A stretch of DNA of 64,000 nt from Streptomyces sp. DHE7-1 (GTDB lineage: Bacteria; Actinomycetota; Actinomycetes; Streptomycetales; Streptomycetaceae), in the NCBI GenBank assembly GCA_016432725.1, contig JACJDG010000003.1, forward strand, positions 5,362,001 to 5,426,000, in the 5' to 3' direction. Numbering within the stretch: the stretch's first letter is position 1; the number at the start of each line of letters is the position of its first letter. Below the pieces are notes generated by a model. That model did no database searches, was not told where the DNA came from, and was given only the letters and a program-made list of their open reading frames with translations. Shown here one piece after another: positions 1 to 11,317 of the stretch. The position numbers and the translations under genes are program-made.

Positions 1-2322
1 CCCGTGCGCGCCCTGCGGCTCCGGCTTGACCGCGTCCGGATTGACCACGTCACTCCCGCCGTACCGGCCGGCGTCACTGTTCAGCACCTCCACCCACGCC
101 GGAACGTCCTCCGGTACACCGATCCGGTAGTCGTGCCGCACCACCGGCGCCAGATGGGACACCGCGAGCAGCGGACCGCCCTCGGCGTCGAGACGGAGGA
201 ACGCGAAGACGTTGTCGTCCGCCGCGTCACCGGTGACCCACTGGAAGCCCGCCGGATCGGTGTCCCGCTGCCACAGCGCCGGTGTGGCGCGGTAGCCGGC
301 GTTCAGGTCCCGCACCAGGTCCCGCACGCCCCGGTGGTCGCTCTCGGCACCGTAGGACGGGTCGAGCAGCCACCAGTCGGGGCCGTGCACCTCGGACCAC
401 TCGGCCCCCTGGGCGAACTCCTGCCCCATGAAGAGCAGTTGCTTGCCGGGATGGGCCCACATGAAGCCGAGGTAGGCCCGCAGGTTCGCGCGCTGCTGCC
501 ACCAGTCGCCCGGCATCTTCGACACCAGCGATCCCTTGCCGTGCACGACCTCGTCGTGGGAGATGGGCAGCACGTAGTTCTCGCTGTACGCGTACACCAT
601 CGAGAACGTCATCTCGTGGTGGTGGTGGCTGCGGTGCACCGGCTCGTGGCTCATGTACTGCAGCGAGTCGTGCATCCAGCCCATGTTCCACTTCAGCCCG
701 AAGCCCAGACCGCCGAAGCCGCTCGGGCCCTGCTGGTGGGTCGGGCGGGTGACGCCGTCCCAGGCGGTGGACTCCTCGGCGATGGTCACCACCCCGGGGC
801 AGCGCCGGTAGACCGTGGCGTTCATCTCCTGGAGGAACGCGACCGCGTCCAGGTTCTCCCGGCCGCCGTGCTCGTTCGGGGTCCACTGACCGGGCTCACG
901 CGAGTAGTCCAGGTAGAGCATCGAGGCGACGGCGTCCACCCGCAGCCCGTCGATGTGGAACTCCTCGCACCAGTACACCGCGTTCGCCACCAGGAAGTTG
1001 CGCACCTCGCGCCGGCCGAAGTCGAACTCCAGCGTGCCCCAGTCGGGATGGGCGGCGCGCAGCGGATCGTGGTGCTCGTACAGGGGCCGCCCGTCGAACT
1101 CCGCCAGGGCCCAGGCGTCGCGCGGGAAGTGCGCCGGGACCCAGTCCATGATCACGCCGATGCCCGCCTGGTGCAGCCGGTCGACCAGGTACTTGAAGTC
1201 GTCCGGCGTGCCGAGGCGCGCCGTGGGCGCGTAGAAACCGGTGACCTGGTAGCCCCAGGACCCGCCGAACGGGTGCTCGGCGACCGGCATCAGCTCCACA
1301 TGGGTGAAGCCCATCTCCGTCACGTAGGCGGGGAGCTGCTCGGCGAGCTGCCGGTAGGTCAGGCCCGGCCGCCAGGACGGCAGATGGACCTCGTACACGG
1401 AGAACGGAGCCTCGTGCACCGGGGTGCCGGCGCGTCGCTCCAGCCACTCGGCGTCGCCCCACTCGTGGTGCGAGGCGTGCACGACGGAGGAGGTCGCGGG
1501 CGGGACCTCGGTGCGGCGGGCCAGCGGGTCGGCCCGCAGGGTGCGTGAGCCGTCCGGGCGGGTGATCTCGAACTTGTACAGCTCGCCCTCGCCGACGCCC
1601 GGCACGAACAGCTCCCACACGCCCGAGGAGCCGAGCGAGCGCATCGGGAAGGCCCCGGCGTCCCAGAAGTTGAAGGTCCCGGCGACCCGGACGCCCCGCG
1701 CGTTCGGCGCCCACACCGAGAACCGGGTGCCCGTCACCCCCTGGTGCGTCGTGACGTGCGCGCCGAGCGCCCGCCAGAGCTGCTCGTGCCGGCCCTCGCC
1801 GATCAGATGCAGGTCCAGCTCGCCCAGCGTGGGCAGGAACCGGTAGGTGTCCTCCGTCTCGTGGACGGTGCCGTCGTACGTGACGAGCAGCCGGTAGCCG
1901 GGGACACCGGTGAGCGGGAGCAGTCCGGAGAAGAAGCCGTCGCCGTCGTCGTGCAGCTCCGCCCGCAGGTCCCCGGAGACCACGGTGACCGCCTGGGCGT
2001 AGGGGCGGAAGGCCCGGAAGGCGACACCGCCGGGGACCGGGTGGGCGCCGAGCACGGAGTGCGGGGCGTGGTGCGTGCCGTGCAGCAGCCGCTCGCGGTC
2101 ACCGGCGTCGATGGCGGGGGAGACCGCCACCTCCGCCGGACCCGGCCGGTCCGGCGGCTCGGGCCTGCGGGCGGCCGGGATCGCGGCCCGGTCGCCCGTG
2201 GGCCTGTCCACCGCGGGCCTGTCCACCGTGCGCTGGTCCGTCTTGCCCTTCTCCGTCTTGCTCTTCTCCGGCTTGCTCTTGCCTGACTTGTTCTTCGAGG
2301 TGGCTGACTTCTTGGACGTCAC
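1..2322 (-). CDS. glgB: 1,4-alpha-glucan branching enzyme GlgB (C-terminus cut by window edge)
   Basis: GH13 branching enzyme that makes alpha-1,6 branches in glycogen-like alpha-glucan in the cytoplasm. 774 codons are visible and the frame is still open at position 1. Order: a Lys-rich tail (about residues 3-30, KSK/KTE repeats), two carbohydrate-binding beta domains (CBM48 type), then the GH13 barrel. Family motifs are present: [19 protein letters not shown], nucleophile Asp in DGLRVDAV (about D463), acid/base Glu in TIAEES (about E516) and SHDEVVHG. The GTG start overlaps the mak stop as GTGA, so translation is probably coupled. It is the last visible gene of glgE-treS-mak-glgB. The basic tail is unusual; its role is unknown. 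Confidence 0.95.
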   Translation of the reverse strand, partial: MTSKKSATSKNKSGKSKPEKSKTEKGKTDQRTVDRPAVDRPTGDRAAIPAARRPEPPDRPGPAEVAVSPAIDAGDRERLLHGTHHAPHSVLGAHPVPGGVAFRAFRPYAQAVTVVSGDLRAELHDDGDGFFSGLLPLTGVPGYRLLVTYDGTVHETEDTYRFLPTLGELDLHLIGEGRHEQLWRALGAHVTTHQGVTGTRFSVWAPNARGVRVAGTFNFWDAGAFPMRSLGSSGVWELFVPGVGEGELYKFEITRPDGSRTLRADPLARRTEVPPATSSVVHASHHEWGDAEWLERRAGTPVHEAPFSVYEVHLPSWRPGLTYRQLAEQLPAYVTEMGFTHVELMPVAEHPFGGSWGYQVTGFYAPTARLGTPDDFKYLVDRLHQAGIGVIMDWVPAHFPRDAWALAEFDGRPLYEHHDPLRAAHPDWGTLEFDFGRREVRNFLVANAVYWCEEFHIDGLRVDAVASMLYLDYSREPGQWTPNEHGGRENLDAVAFLQEMNATVYRRCPGVVTIAEESTAWDGVTRPTHQQGPSGFGGLGFGLKWNMGWMHDSLQYMSHEPVHRSHHHHEMTFSMVYAYSENYVLPISHDEVVHGKGSLVSKMPGDWWQQRANLRAYLGFMWAHPGKQLLFMGQEFAQGAEWSEVHGPDWWLLDPSYGAESDHRGVRDLVRDLNAGYRATPALWQRDTDPAGFQWVTGDAADDNVFAFLRLDAEGGPLLAVSHLAPVVRHDYRIGVPEDVPAWVEVLNSDAGRYGGSDVVNPDAVKPEPQGAHG

Positions 2323-3762
2323 GGGCGGTTCTCCCGGGCGAGGGTCGGGTCGGCTGTGGCGAGGCGGCGGACCGCGGCGAGCGGCACGGGCAGCCACTCG
2401 GGGCGGTGACGGGCCTCGTAGACGACTTCGTAGACGGCCTTGTCGGTCTCGTAGGCCCGCAGCAGCACCGGGTCGGTGCGCGGATCGCGGCCCGCCACCT
2501 CCGCGTACCCGGAGCAGTAGGCGGCCCGGCAGTGCCACGCCCAGTCCGGCGCGGGTGCCTTCGCCGAGTGGGCGGCGTAGTCGAAGGAGCGCAGCATCCC
2601 GGCGATGTCCCGCACCGGCGGCTGCGGCATGCGCCGCTCGGCCAGCGGCCGGGCCGGCTCGCCCTCGAAGTCGATCAGCGACCAGGTGCCCCCACCGCTC
2701 GACGCGGGGTCGGTACCGGTGGACGGCGAGCGCAGGCACTGGCCGAGGTGCAGATCGCCGTGGACGCGCTGGGCGGTCCAGGTGTGCCCCTCGGCGGCCA
2801 GCTCCGCCAGCGCCTCGAAGGCGGACCGCAGCCCGCGTTCGTACGGCAGCAGGGCCGGCACCGCCCGCACCGCCGCCTCCAGCCGCTCGGTCATGCCGTC
2901 CACCAGCAGCCGGAGCTGGGCCTGGCCCAGGGTGACCGTCGGCAGGGCGCGCGCCAGCGCGGTGTGCACCTCGGCGGTCGCCCGGCCGAGTGCCCGGGCC
3001 TCGGCGACGAAGTCCTCGCCCTTGGCCAGTTCGCGCAGTGCGAGCTCCCAGCCGTCGTCCGCGCCGTTCAGGAACGGTTGGAGCACGGCCAGGACGTACG
3101 GCTCCGGCTCCGGCCCGGCGAGCAGCCACGCCGTCGGCGCGGGCACCCGGTCACAGCCCTCGCGGGCGAGGGCGAGCGGTATCTCCAGGTCGGGGTTGAC
3201 CCCCGGGACCACCCGGCGCAGCAGCTTCAGGATGAACGTATCGCCGTAGACGATCGACGAGTTGGACTGCTCGGCGGTCATCAGCCGGGGTACGAGGCCG
3301 TCCCGGATCTCCTGCTCCGGGTCCCGTTCGAACCGCAGCCCGCCGACGCGCGCCCGGGTGCGCAGCGCCTCCAGGAGCACCTCGGCGGGCCGGGGTCGTA
3401 CAGGGCCTCGTACACCGTGCGTCCGGCGAGCGGTCCCTGCTCCACATGCCCGATCAGCGCGGGCGCCAGCCGGGGCGGCAGCGCCTCGCGCACACCTATC
3501 AGCAGCTGGTAGCAGTCGCCGGGGTGCGGTGGCGCGCCCAGTACGGACGGCTGGTGCACTCGCAGCAGCAGGTGGTAGAGGCCCAGCCGGCCGTCGGGGG
3601 CAGCAGTTCGGTGACGGCCACCTCGGTGAACCCGGTGACCGGACGTCCCTTGCCCGCGAACCAGCGCTGCCGGGGCAGCCATTCGCGCAGCAGCGGATCG
3701 AGCGATGTGAGGAGGTGGCCGGTCGAGCGGTCGGTGCCGAAGGGGGTGACCGTTTCCGCCAT
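2319..3762 (-). CDS. mak: Maltokinase (Pep2/Mak), two apparent frameshifts as sequenced
   Basis: ATP-dependent maltose kinase that supplies maltose 1-phosphate to GlgE. Recognised by the N-terminal [17 protein letters not shown] motif, the kinase-like VHGDLHLGQ and the LIDFEGEP metal site, and by its place between treS and glgB. The reading frame breaks twice. Near 3596-3600 a C5 run on the coding strand needs six Cs to join TELLPP to [14 protein letters not shown]. Near 3392-3395 a C4 run needs five to join YEALYDP to AEVLLEALR. With both bases restored it is about 481 residues. The ATG at 3762 is preferred over the GTG at 3771 because AAGGAA lies 10 bases upstream. Both breaks look like homopolymer errors; a real pseudogene is possible but less likely in this operon. 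Confidence 0.85.
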
Positions 3763-3856
3763 GGGCGTCACGTTCCTTTCCCCGGATCGTCGGGGTGTGA
3801 GTTTCGCGTGCCCAGGGTGGGGCGGTGGAAACCGCCGGCCGCCCCACCCGGGGGGA

Positions 3857-5553
<1,697 letters not shown>

Positions 5554-5557
<4 letters not shown>

Positions 5558-7712
5558 ATGGCGGGTGACCCTCCGGTCGGCGGGGTGGACGGTCGCAGAA
5601 CCTGGCTGTGCTCACCCGGTGGACGGTCCCCGGACTCCCGGCCGACGGCCAGCACGTGCGCGCCGCCCGGACCGAGGCGCACATAACTGGCCCTGCCCCA
5701 GTGATAGGTGTCGCCGGTGAGCAGGTCGCGCACCGGCGTCGACTCGTGCCATTCCAGGCCGAGTTGCGGCATGTCCAACGAGACCGTGGCTTCCTGGGTG
5801 TGGTGGGGGTCGAGGTTGGCGACCACCAGAACCGTGTTCGATCCGCTCCGCTTCGAGTAGACGATCACCGCGTCCTTGTCGGCGTGGTGGAAGTGGAGGT
5901 CGCGCAGCTGCCGCAGGGCCGGGTTGGCGCGCCGGATGGTGTTGAGCCGGGTGATGAGGGGGGCGATGGTGCGGCCCTCGCGTGCGGCGGCTTCCCAGTC
6001 GCGGGGCTTGAGCTGGTACTTCTCGGAGTCGAGGTACTCCTCGCTGCCCTCCCGGAACGGGGTGTTCTCGCAGAGTTCGTAGCCGCTGTAGATGCCCCAG
6101 GCGGGGGAGAGGGTCGCGGCGAGGACGGCGCGGACCTCGAAGGCGGGCCGGCCGCCGTGCTGGAGGTAGCCGTGCAGGATGTCGGGGGTGTTGGCGAAGA
6201 AGTTCGGCCGCATCCAGGCCGCCGCCTCACCCGACAGCTCGGTCAGGTACTCCGTCAGCTCCTGCTTGGTGTTGCGCCAGGTGAAGTACGTGTAGGACTG
6301 CTGGAAGCCGATCTGCGCCAGGGTGTGCATCATCGCGGGCCGGGTGAACGCCTCGGCCAGGAAGATCACGTCGGGGTCGGCGCGGTTGACCTCACCGATG
6401 ACGCGTTCCCAGAACACCACCGGTTTGGTGTGCGGGTTGTCGACGCGGAAGATCCGCACCCCGTGGTCCATCCAGTGCCGCAGCACGCGCACGGTCTCGG
6501 CGACCAGGCCGTCCATGTCCGCGTCGAACGCGACGGGGTAGATGTCCTGGTACTTCTTCGGCGGGTTCTCCGCGTAGGCGATCGTCCCGTCGGGCCGGTG
6601 GTGGAACCACTCCGGGTACTTGTGCACCCAGGGGTGGTCGGGGGAGCACTGCAGGGCGAAGTCCAGCGCGATCTCCAGGCCGAGTTCGCGGGCCCGGGCG
6701 ACGAAGTGGTCGAAGTCCTCCAGGGTCCCGAGGTCGGGGTGGACCGCGTCGTGGCCGCCCTCGGGGAACCGATCGCCCACGGCACGCCGACGTCCTCGAC
6801 GCCGGCGGTGAGCGTGTTGTTGCGGCCCTTGCGGAACGTGGTGCCGATCGGATGGACCGGCGGGAGGTAGACGACGTCGAAGCCCATCCCCGCGATCGCC
6901 TCCAGGCGCCGCTCGGCACTGCGGAACGTGCCGTGCGGCCGCTCGGCGGTGCCCTCGGAACGCGGGAAGAACTCGTACCACGAGCCGTACAGGGCCCGCT
7001 CCCGCTCCACCAGCAGCGGCATCGCCTCCGACGCCGTCACCAACTCCCGCAGCGGGTAACGGGACAGCACCCCCTCCACCTCCGGCGAGAGCGCGGCCGC
7101 CAGCCGCCAGGCCGCCGGACGGGCCTCGTCCCGGAGCGCGGCGGCGGCCTCCAGGACGGTCTCGCGCCGTTCCTCCGGCACACCGTCCGCCGCCCGTTCG
7201 TACAGCTGTGCGCCCTCGGTCAGGACCAGCTCGGTGTCGATGCCGGCCGGGATCTTGATCCGGGCGTGGTGCCGCCAGGTGCCGACCGGGTCCGACCAGG
7301 CCTCCACCGTGTAGGTCCAGTGACCGGGCTCGCCCGGGGTCACGGTGGCGCCCCAGCGGTCGGTGCCCGGGGCGAGTTCGCGCATCGGGGTCCACGGGCC
7401 GGGCCGGCCCTCCGGGTCGCGCAGCACGACGTTCGCGGCGACGGCGTCGTGCCCCTCCCGGAACACGGTGGCCGACACCTCGAACGCCTCGCCGGTCACG
7501 GCCTTGGCGGGCCTTCGCCCGTGCTGGACCACGGGGCGCACGTCGAGGACGGGGATGCGCCCGACGGCCGTGGACGAGGCCTCGGCCGGACGCCGCCGGG
7601 GCGGGCCGGGATCGCCGGCGTTCTCCGCCGGCTTCCCGGCTTTCCGGCCCGAGGCCTTCTTGCCGGCCGTCCTGCTGGTCGGTGGTGCTGACGAGTGGTG
7701 CGTGGCGGGCAT
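5554..7712 (-). CDS. glgE: Alpha-1,4-glucan:maltose-1-phosphate maltosyltransferase GlgE, one apparent frameshift
   Basis: GH13_3 enzyme that transfers maltosyl units from maltose 1-phosphate to alpha-glucan chains. After a Lys/Ala-rich leader (about 45 residues) there is an Ig-like N domain, a helical bundle and the barrel. Motifs: [20 protein letters not shown], nucleophile Asp in [10 protein letters not shown], acid/base Glu in [12 protein letters not shown], and Asp in [14 protein letters not shown]. The frame breaks at 6763-6766: the coding C4 run in TTCCCCGAG must be C5 to read [21 protein letters not shown]. Corrected length is about 719 residues. The ATG at 7712 has AGGAG 5 bases upstream. 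First gene of the operon, divergent from glgP. Confidence 0.9.
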
Positions 7713-7851
7713 GACCGCTCCTGTCCGCGTCAACGTGGGTGTGGGCGGATGAATATGGGGAGGTGGGTCCTGCGTTCGTGCTGCGGTGCGGCTGTGGGGC
7801 GTACCGGAGGAGCCTTCCCATCCGTATCGGGTGGGCAATCCGGCACTTTGT

Positions 7852-7880
7852 TAACTACTCGCGCGTACGTCTACGTTCAA
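7852..7880 (-). promoter_or_regulatory. Putative promoter of the glgE-treS-mak-glgB operon
   Basis: On the minus strand, TTGAAC (7875-7880) and TAGTTA (7852-7857) are separated by 17 bases, a fair match to the vegetative sigma consensus. It would give a leader of about 130 bases before glgE. It lies in the 360-base gap between glgE and the divergent glgP. I see no clear promoter for glgP in that gap. Confidence 0.45.
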
Positions 7881-8072
7881 GACCGGCCCTCTTTTCCGGG
7901 TGCCCGCCGGCCGCCGCTCCACGCCCCCGGCACCACCCGCCCTGACCCCGGCGCGCCCCGACACCCGTCGCGGTACCTCCCCACCGACCCCCGGTAACCA
8001 CTACCGTCGACAGGGACGACGAGACGTACAGCGCCGTGCGTCTCACACCACGCAACGCGTCCGAGGTGAGAT

Positions 8073-10691
8073 GTGAAGGCGATCCGCCGGTTCACCGTCC
8101 GTCCCGTTCTCCCCGAACCCCTCCGGCCGCTGAGCGACCTGGCGCGCAATCTGCGCTGGTCCTGGCATGCGGAAACGCGCGACCTGTTCCAGTCCGTCGA
8201 CCCCGAGCGGTGGGAGGCGGCCAAGGGCGACCCGGTGCGCCTCCTGGGCGGGGTGCGCCCGGCACGGCTGGCCGAGCTGGCCGGCGACCGGCGGTTCCTG
8301 CGCCGGCTGACCGCGGTCGTGGACGACCTCGGCGACTACCTGGCCGGCGACCGCTGGTATCAGCACCAGGGCGACGGACTGCCCGCCGCGGTCGCCTACT
8401 TCTCCCCGGAGTTCGGCATCACGGCCGCGCTGCCCCAGTACTCCGGCGGCCTCGGCATCCTCGCCGGCGACCACCTCAAGGCGGCCAGCGACCTCGGGGT
8501 GCCGCTGATCGGGGTGGGTCTGCTGTACCGGCACGGCTACTTCCGCCAGAGCCTGTCCCGGGACGGCTGGCAGCAGGAGCACTACCCGGTGCTCGACCCG
8601 CACGAGCTGCCCGTCACCCAGCTGAAGGAGACCGACGGCACCCCCGCCCAGGTCTCGCTCGCGCTGCCCGGGGGCAGGGCGCTGCACGCCCGGATCTGGC
8701 TGGCGCAGGTCGGCAGGGTGCCGCTGCTGATGCTCGACTCGGACGTGGAGGAGAACGACCTCGGCGAACGCGGGGTGACCGACCGGTTGTACGGCGGTGG
8801 CAGTGAGCACCGCCTGCTGCAGGAGATGCTCCTCGGCATAGGGGGTGTCCGGGCCGTGCGCACCTACTGCCGGCTCACCGGTCATCCGGAGCCCGAGGTG
8901 TTCCACACCAACGAGGGGCACGCGGGCCTCCTCGGTCTGGAGCGGATCGCCGAACTGTGCGCGCGGGGGCTCGACTTCGACGCGGCGCTGGAGGCCGTGC
9001 GGGGCGGCACCGTGTTCACCACGCACACCCCGGTCCCGGCCGGGATCGACCGGTTCGACCGGGAGCTGGTCGCCCGGCACTTCGGCCCGGACTCCGAACT
9101 CCCGGGCATCGACGTGCAGCGCGTCCTGGCCCTCGGCATGGAGACCTACCCGGGCGGTGAGCCGAACCTGTTCAACATGGCCGTCATGGGGCTCCGGCTG
9201 GCCCAGCGGGCGAACGGGGTGTCCCTGCTGCACGGGCAGGTCAGCCGGGAGATGTTCGCGGGCCTGTGGCCGGGGTTCGACGCCGAGGAGGTGCCGATCA
9301 CCTCGGTGACCAACGGGGTGCACGCCCCGACCTGGGTGGCCCCCGAGGTGCTCCGGCTCGGGGCCCGGCAGATCGGCTCCCAGCGGGCCGAGGACGCGCT
9401 GACCGTCGGCGGCTCCGAGCGCTGGGACTCGGTGGCGGACATCGCGGACCAGGACATCTGGGAGCTGCGCCGCACCCTGCGCGAACAGCTCGTGACCGAG
9501 GTGCGGGAGCGGCTGCGCGCCTCCTGGCGGCAGCGCGGGGCCGGGGACGCGGAGCTGGGCTGGATCGACGGCGTCCTCGATCCCGACGTGCTCACCATCG
9601 GGTTCGCCCGGCGCGTCCCGTCGTACAAGCGGCTGACCCTGATGCTGCGCGACCGCGACCGGCTGATGGAGCTGCTGCTGCACCCCGAGCGGCCGATCCA
9701 GATCGTCGTCGCGGGCAAGGCGCACCCGGCGGACGACGGCGGCAAGCGGCTGGTGCAGGAGCTGGTGCGGTTCGCCGACGACCCGCGCGTGCGCCACCGC
9801 CTCGTCTTCCTGCCCGACTACGGCATGGCGATGGCGCAGAAGCTCTACCCGGGCTGCGACGTCTGGCTGAACAACCCGCTGCGCCCGCTGGAGGCCTGCG
9901 GCACCTCCGGGATGAAGGCGGCGCTCAACGGCTGCCTCAACCTGTCCGTGCTGGACGGCTGGTGGGACGAGTGGTTCCAGCCGGACTTCGGCTGGGCCGT
10001 GCCGACCGCGGACGGCGCCGGCACCGATCCCGACCGCCGGGACGACATCGAGGCCGCCGCACTCTACGACCTGCTGGAACAGCGGGTGACCCCGCGCTTC
10101 TACGAGCGCGGCCGGGCCGGGCTGCCCGACCGCTGGATCGAGATGGTCCGCCGCACCCTCGGCCGGCTCGGCCCGAAGGTGCTGGCGGGCCGCATGGTCC
10201 GGGAGTACGTCGACCGTCTGTACGCCCCCGCCGCCCAGTCGCACCGGGCGCTGACCCCGGACACGGCCCGTGAACTGGCCGCGTGGAAGGCCAGGGTGCG
10301 GGCCGCCTGGCCCGGGGTGAGCGTCGACCACGTGGAGACGACGGCCACGACGGCCACCGCGGAGCTGGGCACGACCGTGGGTCTGCGGGTGCGGGTGGGG
10401 CTGGGCGAGCTGGAGCCGGACGACGTGGAGGTGCAGGCGGTCTCGGGCCGGGTGGACGCGGAGGACCGCATCACCGAGGCCACGGCGGTGCCGCTGAAGC
10501 CGGCCGGCGCCCCCGACCTGGAGGGCCGCCGCCTCTACGAGGGTCCGCTCTCCCTGGACCGCACCGGCCCCTACGGCTACACGGTGCGCATCCTCCCGGC
10601 CCACCGTCTCCTCACCTCGGCGGCCGAACTGGGCCTGGTGACGGTGCCCTCGCAGGACGCGGCGGAGGGAGCGGGGGTGCTGCTGCGCTGA
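8073..10691 (+). CDS. glgP: Alpha-glucan (glycogen/maltodextrin) phosphorylase GlgP
   Basis: GT35 phosphorylase that releases glucose 1-phosphate from the non-reducing ends of alpha-glucan, using pyridoxal phosphate. 872 residues. The N-terminal 100 residues are the DUF3417 module typical of actinobacterial enzymes (LARNLRWSWHAETRDLF). The core follows: EFGITAALPQYSGGLGILAG, FHTNEGHAGLL, TTHTPVPAGIDRF, SVTNGVHAPTWV. The PLP lysine is in EACGTSGMKAALNG (about K615), followed by DGWWDEW. GTG start with GAGG 6 bases upstream. It is divergent from the GlgE operon, so synthesis and breakdown genes share one intergenic region. Confidence 0.95.
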   Translation: MKAIRRFTVRPVLPEPLRPLSDLARNLRWSWHAETRDLFQSVDPERWEAAKGDPVRLLGGVRPARLAELAGDRRFLRRLTAVVDDLGDYLAGDRWYQHQGDGLPAAVAYFSPEFGITAALPQYSGGLGILAGDHLKAASDLGVPLIGVGLLYRHGYFRQSLSRDGWQQEHYPVLDPHELPVTQLKETDGTPAQVSLALPGGRALHARIWLAQVGRVPLLMLDSDVEENDLGERGVTDRLYGGGSEHRLLQEMLLGIGGVRAVRTYCRLTGHPEPEVFHTNEGHAGLLGLERIAELCARGLDFDAALEAVRGGTVFTTHTPVPAGIDRFDRELVARHFGPDSELPGIDVQRVLALGMETYPGGEPNLFNMAVMGLRLAQRANGVSLLHGQVSREMFAGLWPGFDAEEVPITSVTNGVHAPTWVAPEVLRLGARQIGSQRAEDALTVGGSERWDSVADIADQDIWELRRTLREQLVTEVRERLRASWRQRGAGDAELGWIDGVLDPDVLTIGFARRVPSYKRLTLMLRDRDRLMELLLHPERPIQIVVAGKAHPADDGGKRLVQELVRFADDPRVRHRLVFLPDYGMAMAQKLYPGCDVWLNNPLRPLEACGTSGMKAALNGCLNLSVLDGWWDEWFQPDFGWAVPTADGAGTDPDRRDDIEAAALYDLLEQRVTPRFYERGRAGLPDRWIEMVRRTLGRLGPKVLAGRMVREYVDRLYAPAAQSHRALTPDTARELAAWKARVRAAWPGVSVDHVETTATTATAELGTTVGLRVRVGLGELEPDDVEVQAVSGRVDAEDRITEATAVPLKPAGAPDLEGRRLYEGPLSLDRTGPYGYTVRILPAHRLLTSAAELGLVTVPSQDAAEGAGVLLR

Positions 10692-10725
10692 GGGCGCGCG
10701 GGTCCGGCGGGCGGGGCCGCCCCGC

Positions 10726-11247
10726 TCAGGCCTCGTCGTACTCGGCGCACAGGCGCTTCAGGACGGTGCCGCAGCGGCGCGCGTAGGCGTGCTGGAAGCC
10801 CCGGGTGGCGGGGCCGCCGGCTCGCGCGTACCACTTCTGCGGGCGGCTGAAGGCGGCGACGGTCAGCCAGACCGTGCCGTCACCCGTACGGTCGACCACG
10901 AAGGCCTCCTCGCCGCACTCGGGGTGGCCTTCGAGGGTGCCGTAGGCCCAGCCCGCCCGCCGGGGGCTCTCGGCGGTCCAGACGACACGGCAGGGGGCCT
11001 TGATGAGGCCGGCCAGGGTGACCGTGACGTCCACGCCCGGGGCGGCGCGGTCGGCGCCGGCGTCGATGCGCACGCCCATGGCGCGGTGCATCTCCCAGGT
11101 CAGGACCGCCTCGGCGGCCCGGCTGAAGACCGCCGTCCCCTCGCCGAGCCGGGTGCGGACGAGCATCGGACGGAAGCCGGGCGGGCAGACGGTCACATCG
11201 TCGCGTGTCGCGCCGACCGGCTCGTAGGTGAAGGGCGCCTGGGACAT
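10726..11247 (-). CDS. DUF1990 family protein
   Basis: 173-residue soluble protein with the DUF1990 pattern (VGATR, FSRAAEAVLTWEMHRAMGV, ECGEEAFVV, SRPQKWYARAGGPATRGFQ). Its biochemical function is not established; no signal peptide or membrane segment is seen. It is convergent with glgP (34-base gap) and lies downstream of a metallopeptidase gene on the same strand, but a hairpin terminator (11262-11299) separates them. There is no Shine-Dalgarno sequence. TACCCT (11256-11261) ends 8 bases before the ATG, so the mRNA may be leaderless. Confidence 0.8.
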   Translation of the reverse strand: MSQAPFTYEPVGATRDDVTVCPPGFRPMLVRTRLGEGTAVFSRAAEAVLTWEMHRAMGVRIDAGADRAAPGVDVTVTLAGLIKAPCRVVWTAESPRRAGWAYGTLEGHPECGEEAFVVDRTGDGTVWLTVAAFSRPQKWYARAGGPATRGFQHAYARRCGTVLKRLCAEYDEA

Positions 11248-11261
11248 GGGTCAAAAGGGTA

Positions 11262-11299
11262 GGGCGGTACCCGGGACGACCTCCGACCGGGTACCGCCC
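11262..11299 (-). terminator. Terminator of the first M4 metallopeptidase gene
   Basis: Perfect 13-bp stem GGGCGGTACCCGG / CCGGGTACCGCCC with a 12-base loop, 19 bases past the stop codon at 11318. On the minus strand it is followed by TACCCTTTTG, a short U-tract. The same U-rich stretch may supply the -10 box of the next gene. Confidence 0.7.
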
Positions 11300-11317
11300 C
11301 GCTTCACCGGGCCGCCG

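Noticed and set aside
8043-10604. An 853-codon open frame antisense to glgP
   Set aside because: It is rich in Arg, Gly, Pro and Val with no domain motif, as expected from the mirror frame of a high-GC gene. The glgP frame has complete family motifs.
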